Source: Rhodococcus wratislaviensis
GTDB taxonomy: Bacteria; Actinomycetota; Actinomycetes; Mycobacteriales; Mycobacteriaceae
Length of the DNA stretch: 64,000 bases
Reading direction: 5' to 3'
Assembly (NCBI RefSeq): GCF_900455735.1
Contig: NZ_UAUI01000001.1
Location: forward strand, 992,001 to 1,056,000
Of the stretch, positions 8,350-15,712 are shown in pieces. How positions within the stretch are numbered: position 1 is the first letter of the stretch; every line of letters begins with the position of its first letter. Position numbers and translations under genes: made by a program. The notes beneath the pieces are model-generated. The model was not told the DNA's origin. It made no database searches and worked only from the letters and a program-made list of their open reading frames with translations.

Positions 8350-10536
8350 GTGAATACCGTCGCGAGCCCGGAACGACGGCGCCGATCCGGTAGCCGTCCA
8401 CAGATCGGCGGCCGGTCGGCCGACACCGTATTCCGCGCCGACATCGAGGGTTTACGGGCCGTCGCGGTGCTGGCCGTGGTCCTCTTCCACGCGGGCGTCC
8501 CCGGAATCGGCGGTGGGTTCGCCGGCGTCGACATCTTCTTCGTCGTCTCGGGGTTTCTCATCACCGGGCTGCTGTGGCGGAGCGTCGCGACCACCGGCCG
8601 TGTCCGGCTGGCCGAGTTCTACGGCGCGCGGGCCCGCCGGCTGCTGCCCGCCGGGTGCATCGTGCTGGTGGCCACTGCCATCGGCGCGGCCCTGCTCCTG
8701 CCCCCTCTGCAGGCCCGCGCGGTCCTCGGTGACGGGATCGCCAGTGCGCTCTACGTCGGCAACTACCGGTTCGCCCTGCACGGCACCGACTATCTGGCCG
8801 CCGACACGCCCCCGTCACCGTTCCAGCACTACTGGTCGCTCGGTGTGGAAGAGCAGTTCTACCTGCTGTGGCCTGCGCTGATCATCGGGGTCGCGTGGCT
8901 CGTCCGGCGCAGGGCACGGCGCCTCGACGCGGACAACCCACCGTCGACGACGCCGTACCTGATCGTTCTCGCCGTGGTCGCGGCAGTGTCGTTCGCGGTC
9001 TCGCTCGACTGGACCCGGACGCTGCCGCCGTGGGCGTTCTTCTCGTTGCCCACCCGCGCCTGGGAACTGGCCGCGGGTGGGTTGGTCGCCCTGTCCGTTC
9101 GGCATTGGCAGCGGCTGCCGTCGGTGGTCGCCGCCGCGGCGGGATGGGCGGGTTTCGGACTGATCGTCGTCGCTTGCTTTCGACTCGGTGAGACGACGCC
9201 CTACCCCGGCACCGCCGCGCTGGTTCCGGTCGTCGGCACGGTGCTGGTGATCGGAGCGGGATGTGCCGCACCCCGGCTGGGGGTCGGGCGGAGCCTGTCG
9301 CTGCCGCCGATGCGGGCGGTCGGGCGGGTGTCCTATTCCTGGTACCTGTGGCACTGGCCGGTGCTGCTGCTCGCGCCGATCGTGCTCGGCCGCTCGCTGG
9401 ACCTGACCGATCGTCTGGCGATGGTCATGGTGTCCGCGGGTCTGGCCGGACTGACACTGGTCCTGGTCGAGAATCCCGTCCGCTTCGCTGCTCCGTTGCG
9501 CCGCTCGGCCTCGCGCAGCCTCGTGCTCGGCGGCGCCGTCACCGCCATCGCAGTGTGTGCGGCACTGGTGCTGCTGATCGCGCGGCCGGTTCCGGTCGGA
9601 CACGGAGCCGCGGCCACAGCCCTCACCGTCTCTGCACCGGCCGAATCGGCGCCTCCCACAGTCGATCCGCGTGACGCGGCGGTGCACGACATGACCGCGC
9701 AGGTACAGGCGGCTGTCGGGGAATCGGCAGGGCTGCAGGCGGTCCCGTCGAATCTGTCTCCACCGCTCGCCGACGCGCCTGCCGACAAGCCGGAGGTGTT
9801 CGTCAACGGCTGCGTGCGGTCGTGGCTCGAGGTGGGGCAGGACGAGTGCGCGTCGGGGGACGTCGCGTCTCCGACGACGGTGGCGCTGGTCGGCGATTCG
9901 CATGCCGCGATGTGGGCCCCGGCTTTCGAATCGGCCGCCGAGCAGAATCATTGGCGGCTCGAGACGATGGGCAAGGTCACCTGTCCGCTTCTCGACCTCC
10001 CCCTCACCAGCCCCTACCTCGGCCGGGAATACACCGAATGCGAGGAATGGCGCGGCGAGGTCGTCGACAGACTGCGGGCCGAGCGGCCCCGGTTGGTCGT
10101 GCTGAGCATGTCCCGGCGGTACGGCGCCGATTTCGGTTTCACCGTGTACGGCCAGGCCTGGCTCGACAGCCTGACCAGGCTGGTCACGGAACTCCGGGCC
10201 ACGGGCTCGGCCGTCCTCGTCCTCGGGCCGATCCCGGATCCGCAGTCGACCGTGCCCACCTGCCTCTCCGCCCACCTGGACGACGCGACTGCCTGCTCGC
10301 CGCCGCGACCGGTCGCGGTGAACGACGCCGGCGTCGCGGCCGAGGCGGCGGCCACCGCGGCAGGCGGCGGGCGGTACGCCGACCTCACCTCCCTGTTCTG
10401 CACCACCGAGCGCTGCCCCGTCATCGTCGGCAACGACCTCGTGTACCGCGACGACAACCACCTGACCCTCGAACACGCCCAGGCACTCTCACCTGTCGTC
10501 GCCGCGCTGGCCGACCACGCACTCGCACCGGGCTGA
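8350..10536 (+). CDS. Acyltransferase 3 family membrane protein with C-terminal SGNH-like domain
   Basis: The 728-residue protein has the OafA/OatA layout. An N-terminal acyltransferase-3 domain of about ten membrane segments (residues ~35-400) begins with the typical DIEGLRAVAVLAVVLFHAG and continues with GVDIFFVVSGFLITGLL. An extracytoplasmic SGNH-hydrolase-like domain follows, with the nucleophile block ALVGDSHAAMW and a C-terminal DDNHLT catalytic block. Such proteins O-acylate cell-wall or exopolysaccharide sugars; the acceptor here is unknown. The GTG start overlaps the stop of a seven-codon ORF (8330-8353) that has its own purine-rich leader, so the true start or its coupling is uncertain. 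Confidence 0.88.
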   Translation: MNTVASPERRRRSGSRPQIGGRSADTVFRADIEGLRAVAVLAVVLFHAGVPGIGGGFAGVDIFFVVSGFLITGLLWRSVATTGRVRLAEFYGARARRLLPAGCIVLVATAIGAALLLPPLQARAVLGDGIASALYVGNYRFALHGTDYLAADTPPSPFQHYWSLGVEEQFYLLWPALIIGVAWLVRRRARRLDADNPPSTTPYLIVLAVVAAVSFAVSLDWTRTLPPWAFFSLPTRAWELAAGGLVALSVRHWQRLPSVVAAAAGWAGFGLIVVACFRLGETTPYPGTAALVPVVGTVLVIGAGCAAPRLGVGRSLSLPPMRAVGRVSYSWYLWHWPVLLLAPIVLGRSLDLTDRLAMVMVSAGLAGLTLVLVENPVRFAAPLRRSASRSLVLGGAVTAIAVCAALVLLIARPVPVGHGAAATALTVSAPAESAPPTVDPRDAAVHDMTAQVQAAVGESAGLQAVPSNLSPPLADAPADKPEVFVNGCVRSWLEVGQDECASGDVASPTTVALVGDSHAAMWAPAFESAAEQNHWRLETMGKVTCPLLDLPLTSPYLGREYTECEEWRGEVVDRLRAERPRLVVLSMSRRYGADFGFTVYGQAWLDSLTRLVTELRATGSAVLVLGPIPDPQSTVPTCLSAHLDDATACSPPRPVAVNDAGVAAEAAATAAGGGRYADLTSLFCTTERCPVIVGNDLVYRDDNHLTLEHAQALSPVVAALADHALAPG

Positions 10537-10616
10537 GCGGCTAAATTCGGTGCGGGTGTCACATTCCGCTCGTGGCCGGTGTCTCATGCCGAGAGCACAC
10601 CACCGGAGGAGGAATC

Positions 10617-11195
10617 ATGGCCGGCAATACCCGGATCCCGAAGGCCGAGCTGACCGGCATCTACGGCGCGATCGTCAAGCGGATGTCCCGCAAGATGCTC
10701 GGCGACGTGGCCGAGCCCGTCGAGGTCGCGTGGCACAACCGAAAGGTGCTGAACTTCAGCTTCAGCGTCGGCCGCCGGGCTCAGAAGTGGGATCAGTGTG
10801 ACCAGAACCTGAAGTCGTTCGCGCACATGGCGGTCGCGAGCCTGGTCGGCTGTAGTTTCTGCCTGGACTTCGGCTATTTCCAGGCCCACAACGAGGGACT
10901 CGATCTGACCAAGGCACGCGAGGTACCCCGCTGGCGCCAGTCGGACGTGTTCACACCGTTGGAGCGGGACGTGCTCGAGTACGCCGAAGCGATGACCCAG
11001 ACCCCGCCGACGGTCACCGACGAACTGTCGGCCCGGCTGCTCGAGCCGCTCGGCCCGGCCGCGCTGGTGGAACTGACCGCGTTCATCGCGCTGGCAAATC
11101 TCGTGACCCGCACCAACACCGCGTTCGGCATCGAATCACAGGGCTTCGCGACGGCGTGTGGCCTGAAGCCGCTCGCCGCACCCTCGACGACATGA
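10617..11195 (+). CDS. Carboxymuconolactone decarboxylase / AhpD-like protein
   Basis: A 192-residue alpha-helical protein of the CMD superfamily. The centre carries VGCSFCLDFG, the CxxC of the AhpD-like subgroup, which can act as a thiol redox centre. The usual histidine a few residues later is not in its standard place. The ATG at 10617 follows a strong GGAGGAGG ribosome site, which rules out the longer reading frame from 10572. It stands between the acyltransferase and a convergent DUF3224 gene. The substrate is unknown, and a peroxidase-like role is only a family-level guess. Confidence 0.8.
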   Translation: MAGNTRIPKAELTGIYGAIVKRMSRKMLGDVAEPVEVAWHNRKVLNFSFSVGRRAQKWDQCDQNLKSFAHMAVASLVGCSFCLDFGYFQAHNEGLDLTKAREVPRWRQSDVFTPLERDVLEYAEAMTQTPPTVTDELSARLLEPLGPAALVELTAFIALANLVTRTNTAFGIESQGFATACGLKPLAAPSTT

Positions 11196-11209
11196 GCGAC
11201 GTGGAACTG

Positions 11210-11650
11210 TCAGCCGACGTCGTACGACAGGACGAATTCGTAACCGCTGTCGCCGGGTCCCGCGATGGACAGGTCCGCGCCGCCACGTAGGTCGATCAAA
11301 CCGCCGGTGCCCATACCCGGTACCACCTCGATCCGGGCTGACACCGAACCCTGGTCCTGGCTGCCGATGTGCTGGAATACGCACGTCCCGTCGTGCCCGC
11401 CGATCGAGCCCTCGAAACGCTCGAAACCGAGCACCGGCGCGGCATCGGCCTTGTATGCGATCAGGTAGACCACGGTGCTCGTTCCCTCGATGTCCCCGGA
11501 GTACGAGTACGCGACGGTCGCTCGGTTGGCACCGCGAGTGGGGTAGTAGGCGTCGCCGGCGGTCGTACCCTCGCCGTCGATGTCGACGATCACCGATTCC
11601 GACCACGAGGCGATGGAGAACTTGCCTCGTGCAATGTGTGAGTAGCTCAT
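11210..11650 (-). CDS. DUF3224 domain protein
   Basis: A 146-residue beta-rich protein of the DUF3224 family, which has an allene-oxide-cyclase-barrel-like appearance. It contains YSGDIEGTSTVVYLIAY and the conserved GFERFEGSIGGHDGTCVFQH block followed by a DQGS motif. No function is established. The ATG at 11650 lies 8 nt from a TAGAGT hexamer, suggesting a leaderless transcript. It is divergent from the AraC-type regulator, which is therefore its most likely controller. Confidence 0.75.
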   Translation of the reverse strand: MSYSHIARGKFSIASWSESVIVDIDGEGTTAGDAYYPTRGANRATVAYSYSGDIEGTSTVVYLIAYKADAAPVLGFERFEGSIGGHDGTCVFQHIGSQDQGSVSARIEVVPGMGTGGLIDLRGGADLSIAGPGDSGYEFVLSYDVG

Positions 11651-11658
11651 GACACGTG

Positions 11659-11709
11659 ACTCTAGGTACGAGGCAGCGTGGCGTTCTTGAACATTCGCGA
11701 CACTAGGAT
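11659..11709. promoter_or_regulatory. Divergent promoters for DUF3224 gene and AraC regulator
   Basis: The 65-bp gap holds minus-strand TAGAGT (11659-11664, 8 nt from the DUF3224 ATG) and plus-strand TAGGAT (11704-11709, 6 nt from the regulator ATG). Both starts lack ribosome-binding sites, consistent with leaderless transcription. A regulator bound here could control both genes. Confidence 0.4.
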
Positions 11710-11715
11710 GAGCGA

Positions 11716-12516
11716 ATGTCGACTGTGCCAGGACATCCCGAGGCGATCGTCCGCCCGACGGCCGCCGCACCGGGGTTCGAGGTCGAACGGGTCGCTCCCC
11801 GAGAGGCTTTGGCCGAGTTCGTCGACTACCACTGGCTGGTGAGGTGGTCGGTGCCGAAGCCCCATCGACAGCAGGTGGTGCCCCAGCCCCGCGTTCATGT
11901 CGCTGCCGAGGACGGACAGTTGCTCGTGCACGGGATCTCCCGGTCGCCGTTCTACCGAACGCTGACCGGGAACGGCCACGTGCTGGGAGCCGCCTTCCAC
12001 GCCGGAGGGTTCCGGCCTCTGCTGAAGGGCAGCGTCGGCGCGATCTCGGGAACCATCCAGCCCGGACGGCACCTGCTCGCCGGTGACGATCGCCCGGTCG
12101 CGGAGCGGATCCTCGCAGGCACGGACAGCGCGGAAATGATCGACGCCTTCGAGCGATACCTTCTCCGCACCGATCCCGTTCCGGATCCCACGGGACGGGA
12201 GATCACAGACCTGGTGGGCGACGCCCAGAGCAACCGCGACATCGTCCGGGCAGACCAGCTCGCCGCACATGCCGGCTGCAGTCTGCGCACCCTGCAACGG
12301 CTGTTCACCGAGTACGTCGGTATCGGCCCGAAGTGGGTGATCCAGCGATTTCGTATCCTCGACGCCGCCGGCGCCGCGCACTCGGGCGAGAGGATCGACT
12401 GGTCGGCGCTCGCCTACGAACTGGGGTTCAGCGACCAGGCTCACCTGACCCGTGTCTTCACTCACGTGGTCGGGACACCACCGGCCACCTATCAGCGCAC
12501 GCACGGCCTGTTGTAG
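11716..12516 (+). CDS. AraC family transcriptional regulator
   Basis: A 266-residue regulator with an N-terminal ligand-sensing region (DYHWLVRWSVP at ~residues 37-47, later HAGGFRPLL) of the DUF6597 type. The C-terminal half is an AraC double helix-turn-helix: LAAHAGCSLRTLQRLFTEYVG is the first helix-turn-helix and LAYELGFSDQAHLTRVF the second, followed by the signature GTPPATYQ. The ligand is unknown. Its close divergence from the DUF3224 gene suggests that as a target. Confidence 0.85.
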   Translation: MSTVPGHPEAIVRPTAAAPGFEVERVAPREALAEFVDYHWLVRWSVPKPHRQQVVPQPRVHVAAEDGQLLVHGISRSPFYRTLTGNGHVLGAAFHAGGFRPLLKGSVGAISGTIQPGRHLLAGDDRPVAERILAGTDSAEMIDAFERYLLRTDPVPDPTGREITDLVGDAQSNRDIVRADQLAAHAGCSLRTLQRLFTEYVGIGPKWVIQRFRILDAAGAAHSGERIDWSALAYELGFSDQAHLTRVFTHVVGTPPATYQRTHGLL

Positions 12517-12532
12517 CGCGGCCGGGTTCGGT

Positions 12533-12745
12533 TCACTTGGCGAAACCGAGCCCCCGCTCCGCGAGTTCCTCTTCGAGGATTCGGATCGCCTTCGGTCCGA
12601 CGCCGTGGATCTTCAACAGTTCCTTGGCGGTGACCGTCGTCAGATGATCGAAGCGCGTATAGCCGTGGGATGCGAGCTCACGCCGGGAGACCTTCCCCAT
12701 GCTCGCCGGAAACTCCGTCGGGTCTGCGGTGTCGGAAGAGGACAT
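12533..12745 (-). CDS. Small helix-hairpin-helix protein
   Basis: A 70-residue protein with a helix-hairpin-helix core (TAKELLKIHGVGPKAIRILEEEL), the non-specific DNA-contact motif also found in RNA polymerase alpha and DNA repair proteins. A short region before it (SRRELASHGYTRFDHL) fits a second hairpin. The ATG follows an AAAGGGCGG ribosome site. It begins 11 nt after the XRE-cupin regulator on the same strand, so the two likely form an operon. Function is unknown. Confidence 0.7.
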   Translation of the reverse strand: MSSSDTADPTEFPASMGKVSRRELASHGYTRFDHLTTVTAKELLKIHGVGPKAIRILEEELAERGLGFAK

Positions 12746-12756
12746 GTCCGCCCTTT

Positions 12757-13338
12757 CTACTCGTTGTGGTCGGCGTGCAGGTGGGCACGCTCCCCGTCGT
12801 GATCGAAGATCGTGAGGATCTCCACGGGACCGTCGTGGGCGCCGATGGAGTGCGGGACCATGGTCGAGAACTCCGCTGCGGCACCGGCTTCGATCAGGAT
12901 GGTTCGCTCACCGAGCTGCAGGCGGGCCGTCCCCGAGAGCACCGTGAACCACTCGTGGCCGGGGTGCACACTCACGTGCTCCGGGCCCGCGGGCCGATCG
13001 GGGGTGATGCGCATCTTCGCCACGGTCGCGCCGTGGAGTGCGCGTTCGCGAGACAGGAGCCAGATCGTCAGGCCTCGCGTGTGCTCGGGCTGCGGCCGGA
13101 TCACCACATCCTCGTCCTCGACGGACTCGACGAGTTGATCGATCGTGGTGCCGAGGGCGCGTGCAATCGGGACCAGTTGGTCGAGGGCAATCCGGCGGTG
13201 ACCCGTTTCGATGCGGCTCAGGGTGGACGGACTGAGGAAGCAGCGCGCAGCGAGCACGTCCAGGGACCAGCCGCGGGCCAGCCGAAGGCCGCGGATCCGT
13301 TGACGGATCACACTGTCCAACCCGACTTCTTGCTTCAT
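12757..13338 (-). CDS. XRE-type regulator with C-terminal cupin domain
   Basis: A 193-residue regulator. An N-terminal helix-turn-helix (IRGLRLARGWSLDVLAARCFLSPSTLSRIETG in two segments, residues ~14-45) is joined to a C-terminal cupin barrel with HPGHEWFTVLSGTARL and VPHSIGAH. Proteins of this build sense small molecules or metals through the cupin. The ATG at 13338 lies 7 nt from the -10-like TACACT, so the message is probably leaderless. An inverted repeat overlaps this promoter and start and may be its own operator. The methyltransferase transcribed divergently is a likely target. Confidence 0.85.
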   Translation of the reverse strand: MKQEVGLDSVIRQRIRGLRLARGWSLDVLAARCFLSPSTLSRIETGHRRIALDQLVPIARALGTTIDQLVESVEDEDVVIRPQPEHTRGLTIWLLSRERALHGATVAKMRITPDRPAGPEHVSVHPGHEWFTVLSGTARLQLGERTILIEAGAAAEFSTMVPHSIGAHDGPVEILTIFDHDGERAHLHADHNE

Positions 13339-13379
13339 ACGCAAGAGTGTATGCGCATAGCGCAGGTCATGGCTAGCCT
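13336..13379. promoter_or_regulatory. Divergent promoters and inverted repeats between XRE regulator and methyltransferase
   Basis: CATAC and GTATG (13336-13340 and 13349-13353) form an inverted repeat over the XRE start. It overlaps a perfect palindrome TATGCGCATA (13350-13359). The minus-strand -10 TACACT (13346-13351) sits between the CATAC/GTATG arms. The plus-strand -10 TAGCCT (13374-13379) is 6 nt from the methyltransferase ATG. The arrangement suits autoregulation with co-control of the divergent gene; binding is inferred. Confidence 0.4.
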
Positions 13380-13385
13380 GGAGCC

Positions 13386-14237
13386 ATGACACAGCATTCC
13401 CATCACCACGCCCATCACCACGGCGGGCACACCCGGGACCACGAGGCAGCGCTGGCGGATCTACTGGACCTGGACGCAGAGGTCTTCGGCGCCTACCTGG
13501 ACCCGGTGGCCGAGTGGGCCGGGCAGCGGACCCGCACGACCCCGCGCCGGGTCGTCGACGTCGGCGCGGGCACGGGAGTCGGAAGCCTGGCCCTGACTCG
13601 ACGGTTTCCCTCGGCCGAGGTGATCGCGATCGACAGGTCGGAAATGATGCTCGAACGCATCCGTACGGCCGCACACGTGCAAGGCGTCGCCGACCGGTTG
13701 AGCGTCCTGCACGCCGATCTGGATGCCGGCTGGCCCGCAGTCGAGGCGGCGGACGTCGTGTGGGCAGCCTCCTCGTTGCACGAGGTCGCCGACCCGGACC
13801 GAGTACTCCGCGACATGTACGGCGCGCTGAACACCGACGGCGTGCTGGTGGTCGTCGAAATGGACGCGCTGCCGCGTCTCCTGCCGGACGACCTCGGTCT
13901 GGGCCGCCCGGGCCTGGAGTCGCGCTGCCACGAGGCCTTGGCGCGGTTGGACTGGAACTCCCACCCGAACTGGCGGACGCACGTGGAACGGGCCGGTTTC
14001 GTGGACGTCGAGGAGCGCAGTGTCTCCAGCGAGGCAACCCCGGCCCCGCCGAGCACCGGACGCTACGCACAGACTTTCCTGCGCCGCATTCGCTCCGCGC
14101 TCGACGGGCAACTGGCCACCGACGACCGCGACACGCTCGATCGCCTTCTCGCGGTGGACAACCCCGACAGCGTCCTGCACCGCGGGGACCTGACGGTGCG
14201 GGGCAGCCGGACCGTCTGGACGGCCCGGCGTCCCTGA
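13386..14237 (+). CDS. Class I SAM-dependent methyltransferase with His-rich N-terminus
   Basis: A 283-residue methyltransferase. The SAM-binding motif I is VVDVGAGTGVGSLAL (~residues 56-70), followed by an acidic motif II (VIAIDRSEMML) and a post-motif ASSLHEVADPDRVLRDMY. The first 16 residues include nine histidines, an unusual possible metal-binding tail. The substrate is unknown. It is divergent from the XRE-cupin regulator with 47 bp between them. Actinobacterial relatives are often annotated only as class I methyltransferases. Confidence 0.85.
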   Translation: MTQHSHHHAHHHGGHTRDHEAALADLLDLDAEVFGAYLDPVAEWAGQRTRTTPRRVVDVGAGTGVGSLALTRRFPSAEVIAIDRSEMMLERIRTAAHVQGVADRLSVLHADLDAGWPAVEAADVVWAASSLHEVADPDRVLRDMYGALNTDGVLVVVEMDALPRLLPDDLGLGRPGLESRCHEALARLDWNSHPNWRTHVERAGFVDVEERSVSSEATPAPPSTGRYAQTFLRRIRSALDGQLATDDRDTLDRLLAVDNPDSVLHRGDLTVRGSRTVWTARRP

Positions 14238-14263
14238 ACCTGCCGTGACGGAGTGGAACTTCC

Positions 14264-14280
14264 CCACGCCGTCACGGCGT
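14264..14280. terminator. Weak hairpin after the methyltransferase gene
   Basis: ACGCCG-TCA-CGGCGT can form a six-bp GC stem shortly after the methyltransferase stop, without a T-tract. The rest of the 172-bp gap holds only a promoter candidate for the next gene. Confidence 0.25.
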
Positions 14281-14397
14281 TCGGGGACCGGTTCACGTGG
14301 CGGTGGTGAGTGGCGATGGGATCGGGCTACTCGATGGCGCTGGGAGCCGACCACGATTATTCGGTCTATTTTACGGTTCCGTCTCGGACCGACTGAG

Positions 14398-14403
14398 TAC
14401 ACT
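14398..14403 (+). promoter_or_regulatory. Candidate -10 element for the winged-helix gene
   Basis: TACACT ends 6 nt before the GTG at 14410, matching the leaderless layout seen at several other genes here. The stretch upstream (14356-14385) is the most AT-rich part of the gap. Confidence 0.4.
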
Positions 14404-14409
14404 GGCGAC

Positions 14410-15531
14410 GTGCCGAATCAGGAGAACGCCGAATTCGCAGGTAGCGAGCCGAAGGTGCCGTTTCCGAAGCCGGAACGCGACATCGATCTCTACCGCCGGG
14501 CGATCGCCACCCTCCAGGCCGCACTCCCCCACGGCTGGACCTTGACGTCCGGAAAGTCCCGCTCCCTCGCCGACGCGCCGGAACGACTACTGGTCGGCGC
14601 GCCCAACGGCGAGGTGGCGTCCTTCTCCGTCATCCCCGCCCGAGGGGTTCTCGCCGGCGACGCCGCCCGCTTCGCCGACGGACTGTCCGGGTCCGATCGA
14701 GGATTCGTCTGCGCCCGTTACCTTTCCGAACCCGTTCGCCGTCAACTCGACGCCAGGGGTCTCTCCTACGCCGACGCGACCGGCAACACCTCACTTGCCG
14801 CGGACCGGCCCGCGATCTGGGTGCGCGACCGCGGCGCGGACGCCGACCCGTGGCGTGGCCCCGGTCGTCCGGCCGCCCAACTGACCGGCGATCCGGCCGC
14901 CCGGGTCGTGCGTGCCCTCGCCGATCACTCGGGTCAGCTGACGGTCCCCGAACTCGTCCGGCTGTCCGGAGCGTCCACCGGCGCGACGTATCGGGTGGTC
15001 GAAACCCTGGAGGAACGCGATCTGCTCGAGCGACTCCCCCGCGGGCCCATCACCAGCGTCCGGTGGCAGCAGATGCTGCGCGCCTGGAGCAGCGACTCCA
15101 GTTTCAAGGATTGCCCCACCGTCGGCTACTTCGCACCCGAGGGAGTGCAGTCGTTCGTCGCGAAACTCGCGAAGGTCTCCGGCCACCTCTATGCGGTGAC
15201 CGGGTCACTCGCAGCAGCGGCGTTCGTCGAATACGCGCCGGCGCATCAGGTCCAGATCTACGCCGACCACGGCGAGGCGCTGGCAGGCGCGCTCGAGCTA
15301 CGCCCCGTCGATCAGGGCGCCAACGTCCTCGTCGCCACTCCCCGATCGGCTGCGGTCTTCGAGCGCACCCTCTTCCGCGACAACGTCCGCCTGGTCGCCC
15401 CCGCGCAAGCCTTCGCGGATCTACTCGCCGGCACCGGTCGTCATCCGCAGGAGGCGGAGCACCTCCTCGACTGGATGACCGAGAACGCGCCCGAGTGGAG
15501 AACAGCCCTCGGCGCACCGACGGTTACCTGA
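14410..15531 (+). CDS. Winged-helix protein, possibly AbiEi-antitoxin-like regulator
   Basis: A 373-residue soluble protein. The N-terminal third has an alpha/beta appearance (CARYLSEPVRRQLDARGLSYAD), and the centre contains a winged helix (VVRALADHSGQLTVPELVRLSG, then TGATYRVVETLEERDLL). The C-terminal part (GHLYAVTGSLAAAAFVEYAPA) resembles nucleotidyltransferase-linked antitoxin or repressor domains. Actinobacterial proteins of this kind are sometimes labelled type IV AbiEi-family antitoxins. No AbiEii nucleotidyltransferase toxin follows, so the toxin-antitoxin reading is weak. The GTG start fits a leaderless transcript. Confidence 0.5.
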   Translation: MPNQENAEFAGSEPKVPFPKPERDIDLYRRAIATLQAALPHGWTLTSGKSRSLADAPERLLVGAPNGEVASFSVIPARGVLAGDAARFADGLSGSDRGFVCARYLSEPVRRQLDARGLSYADATGNTSLAADRPAIWVRDRGADADPWRGPGRPAAQLTGDPAARVVRALADHSGQLTVPELVRLSGASTGATYRVVETLEERDLLERLPRGPITSVRWQQMLRAWSSDSSFKDCPTVGYFAPEGVQSFVAKLAKVSGHLYAVTGSLAAAAFVEYAPAHQVQIYADHGEALAGALELRPVDQGANVLVATPRSAAVFERTLFRDNVRLVAPAQAFADLLAGTGRHPQEAEHLLDWMTENAPEWRTALGAPTVT

Positions 15532-15535
15532 CGAT

Positions 15536-15564
15536 CACTCGCCGGGGGCGAAAATGCCCGAGTG
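15536..15564 (+). terminator. Hairpin after the winged-helix gene
   Basis: CACTC and GAGTG enclose an inner GGGC-GAAAAT-GCCC stem, starting 4 nt after the stop codon, with an internal bulge. No T-tract follows. The remaining 148 bp up to the next gene contain short GC palindromes but no supported gene. Confidence 0.4.
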
Positions 15565-15712
15565 TGCGCAATACGACTACGCCACGCCGCGCGTGATGGC
15601 GCGCACAAGCGCGCTCGGGTAGCAGGATGTACATCTTGTGGCCTCACCGAGTGAGTCGGAACGGGCCTGACGGAAGTCGCAATCCGTTCGCAAAACGAAT
15701 AGGGGTACGTGC

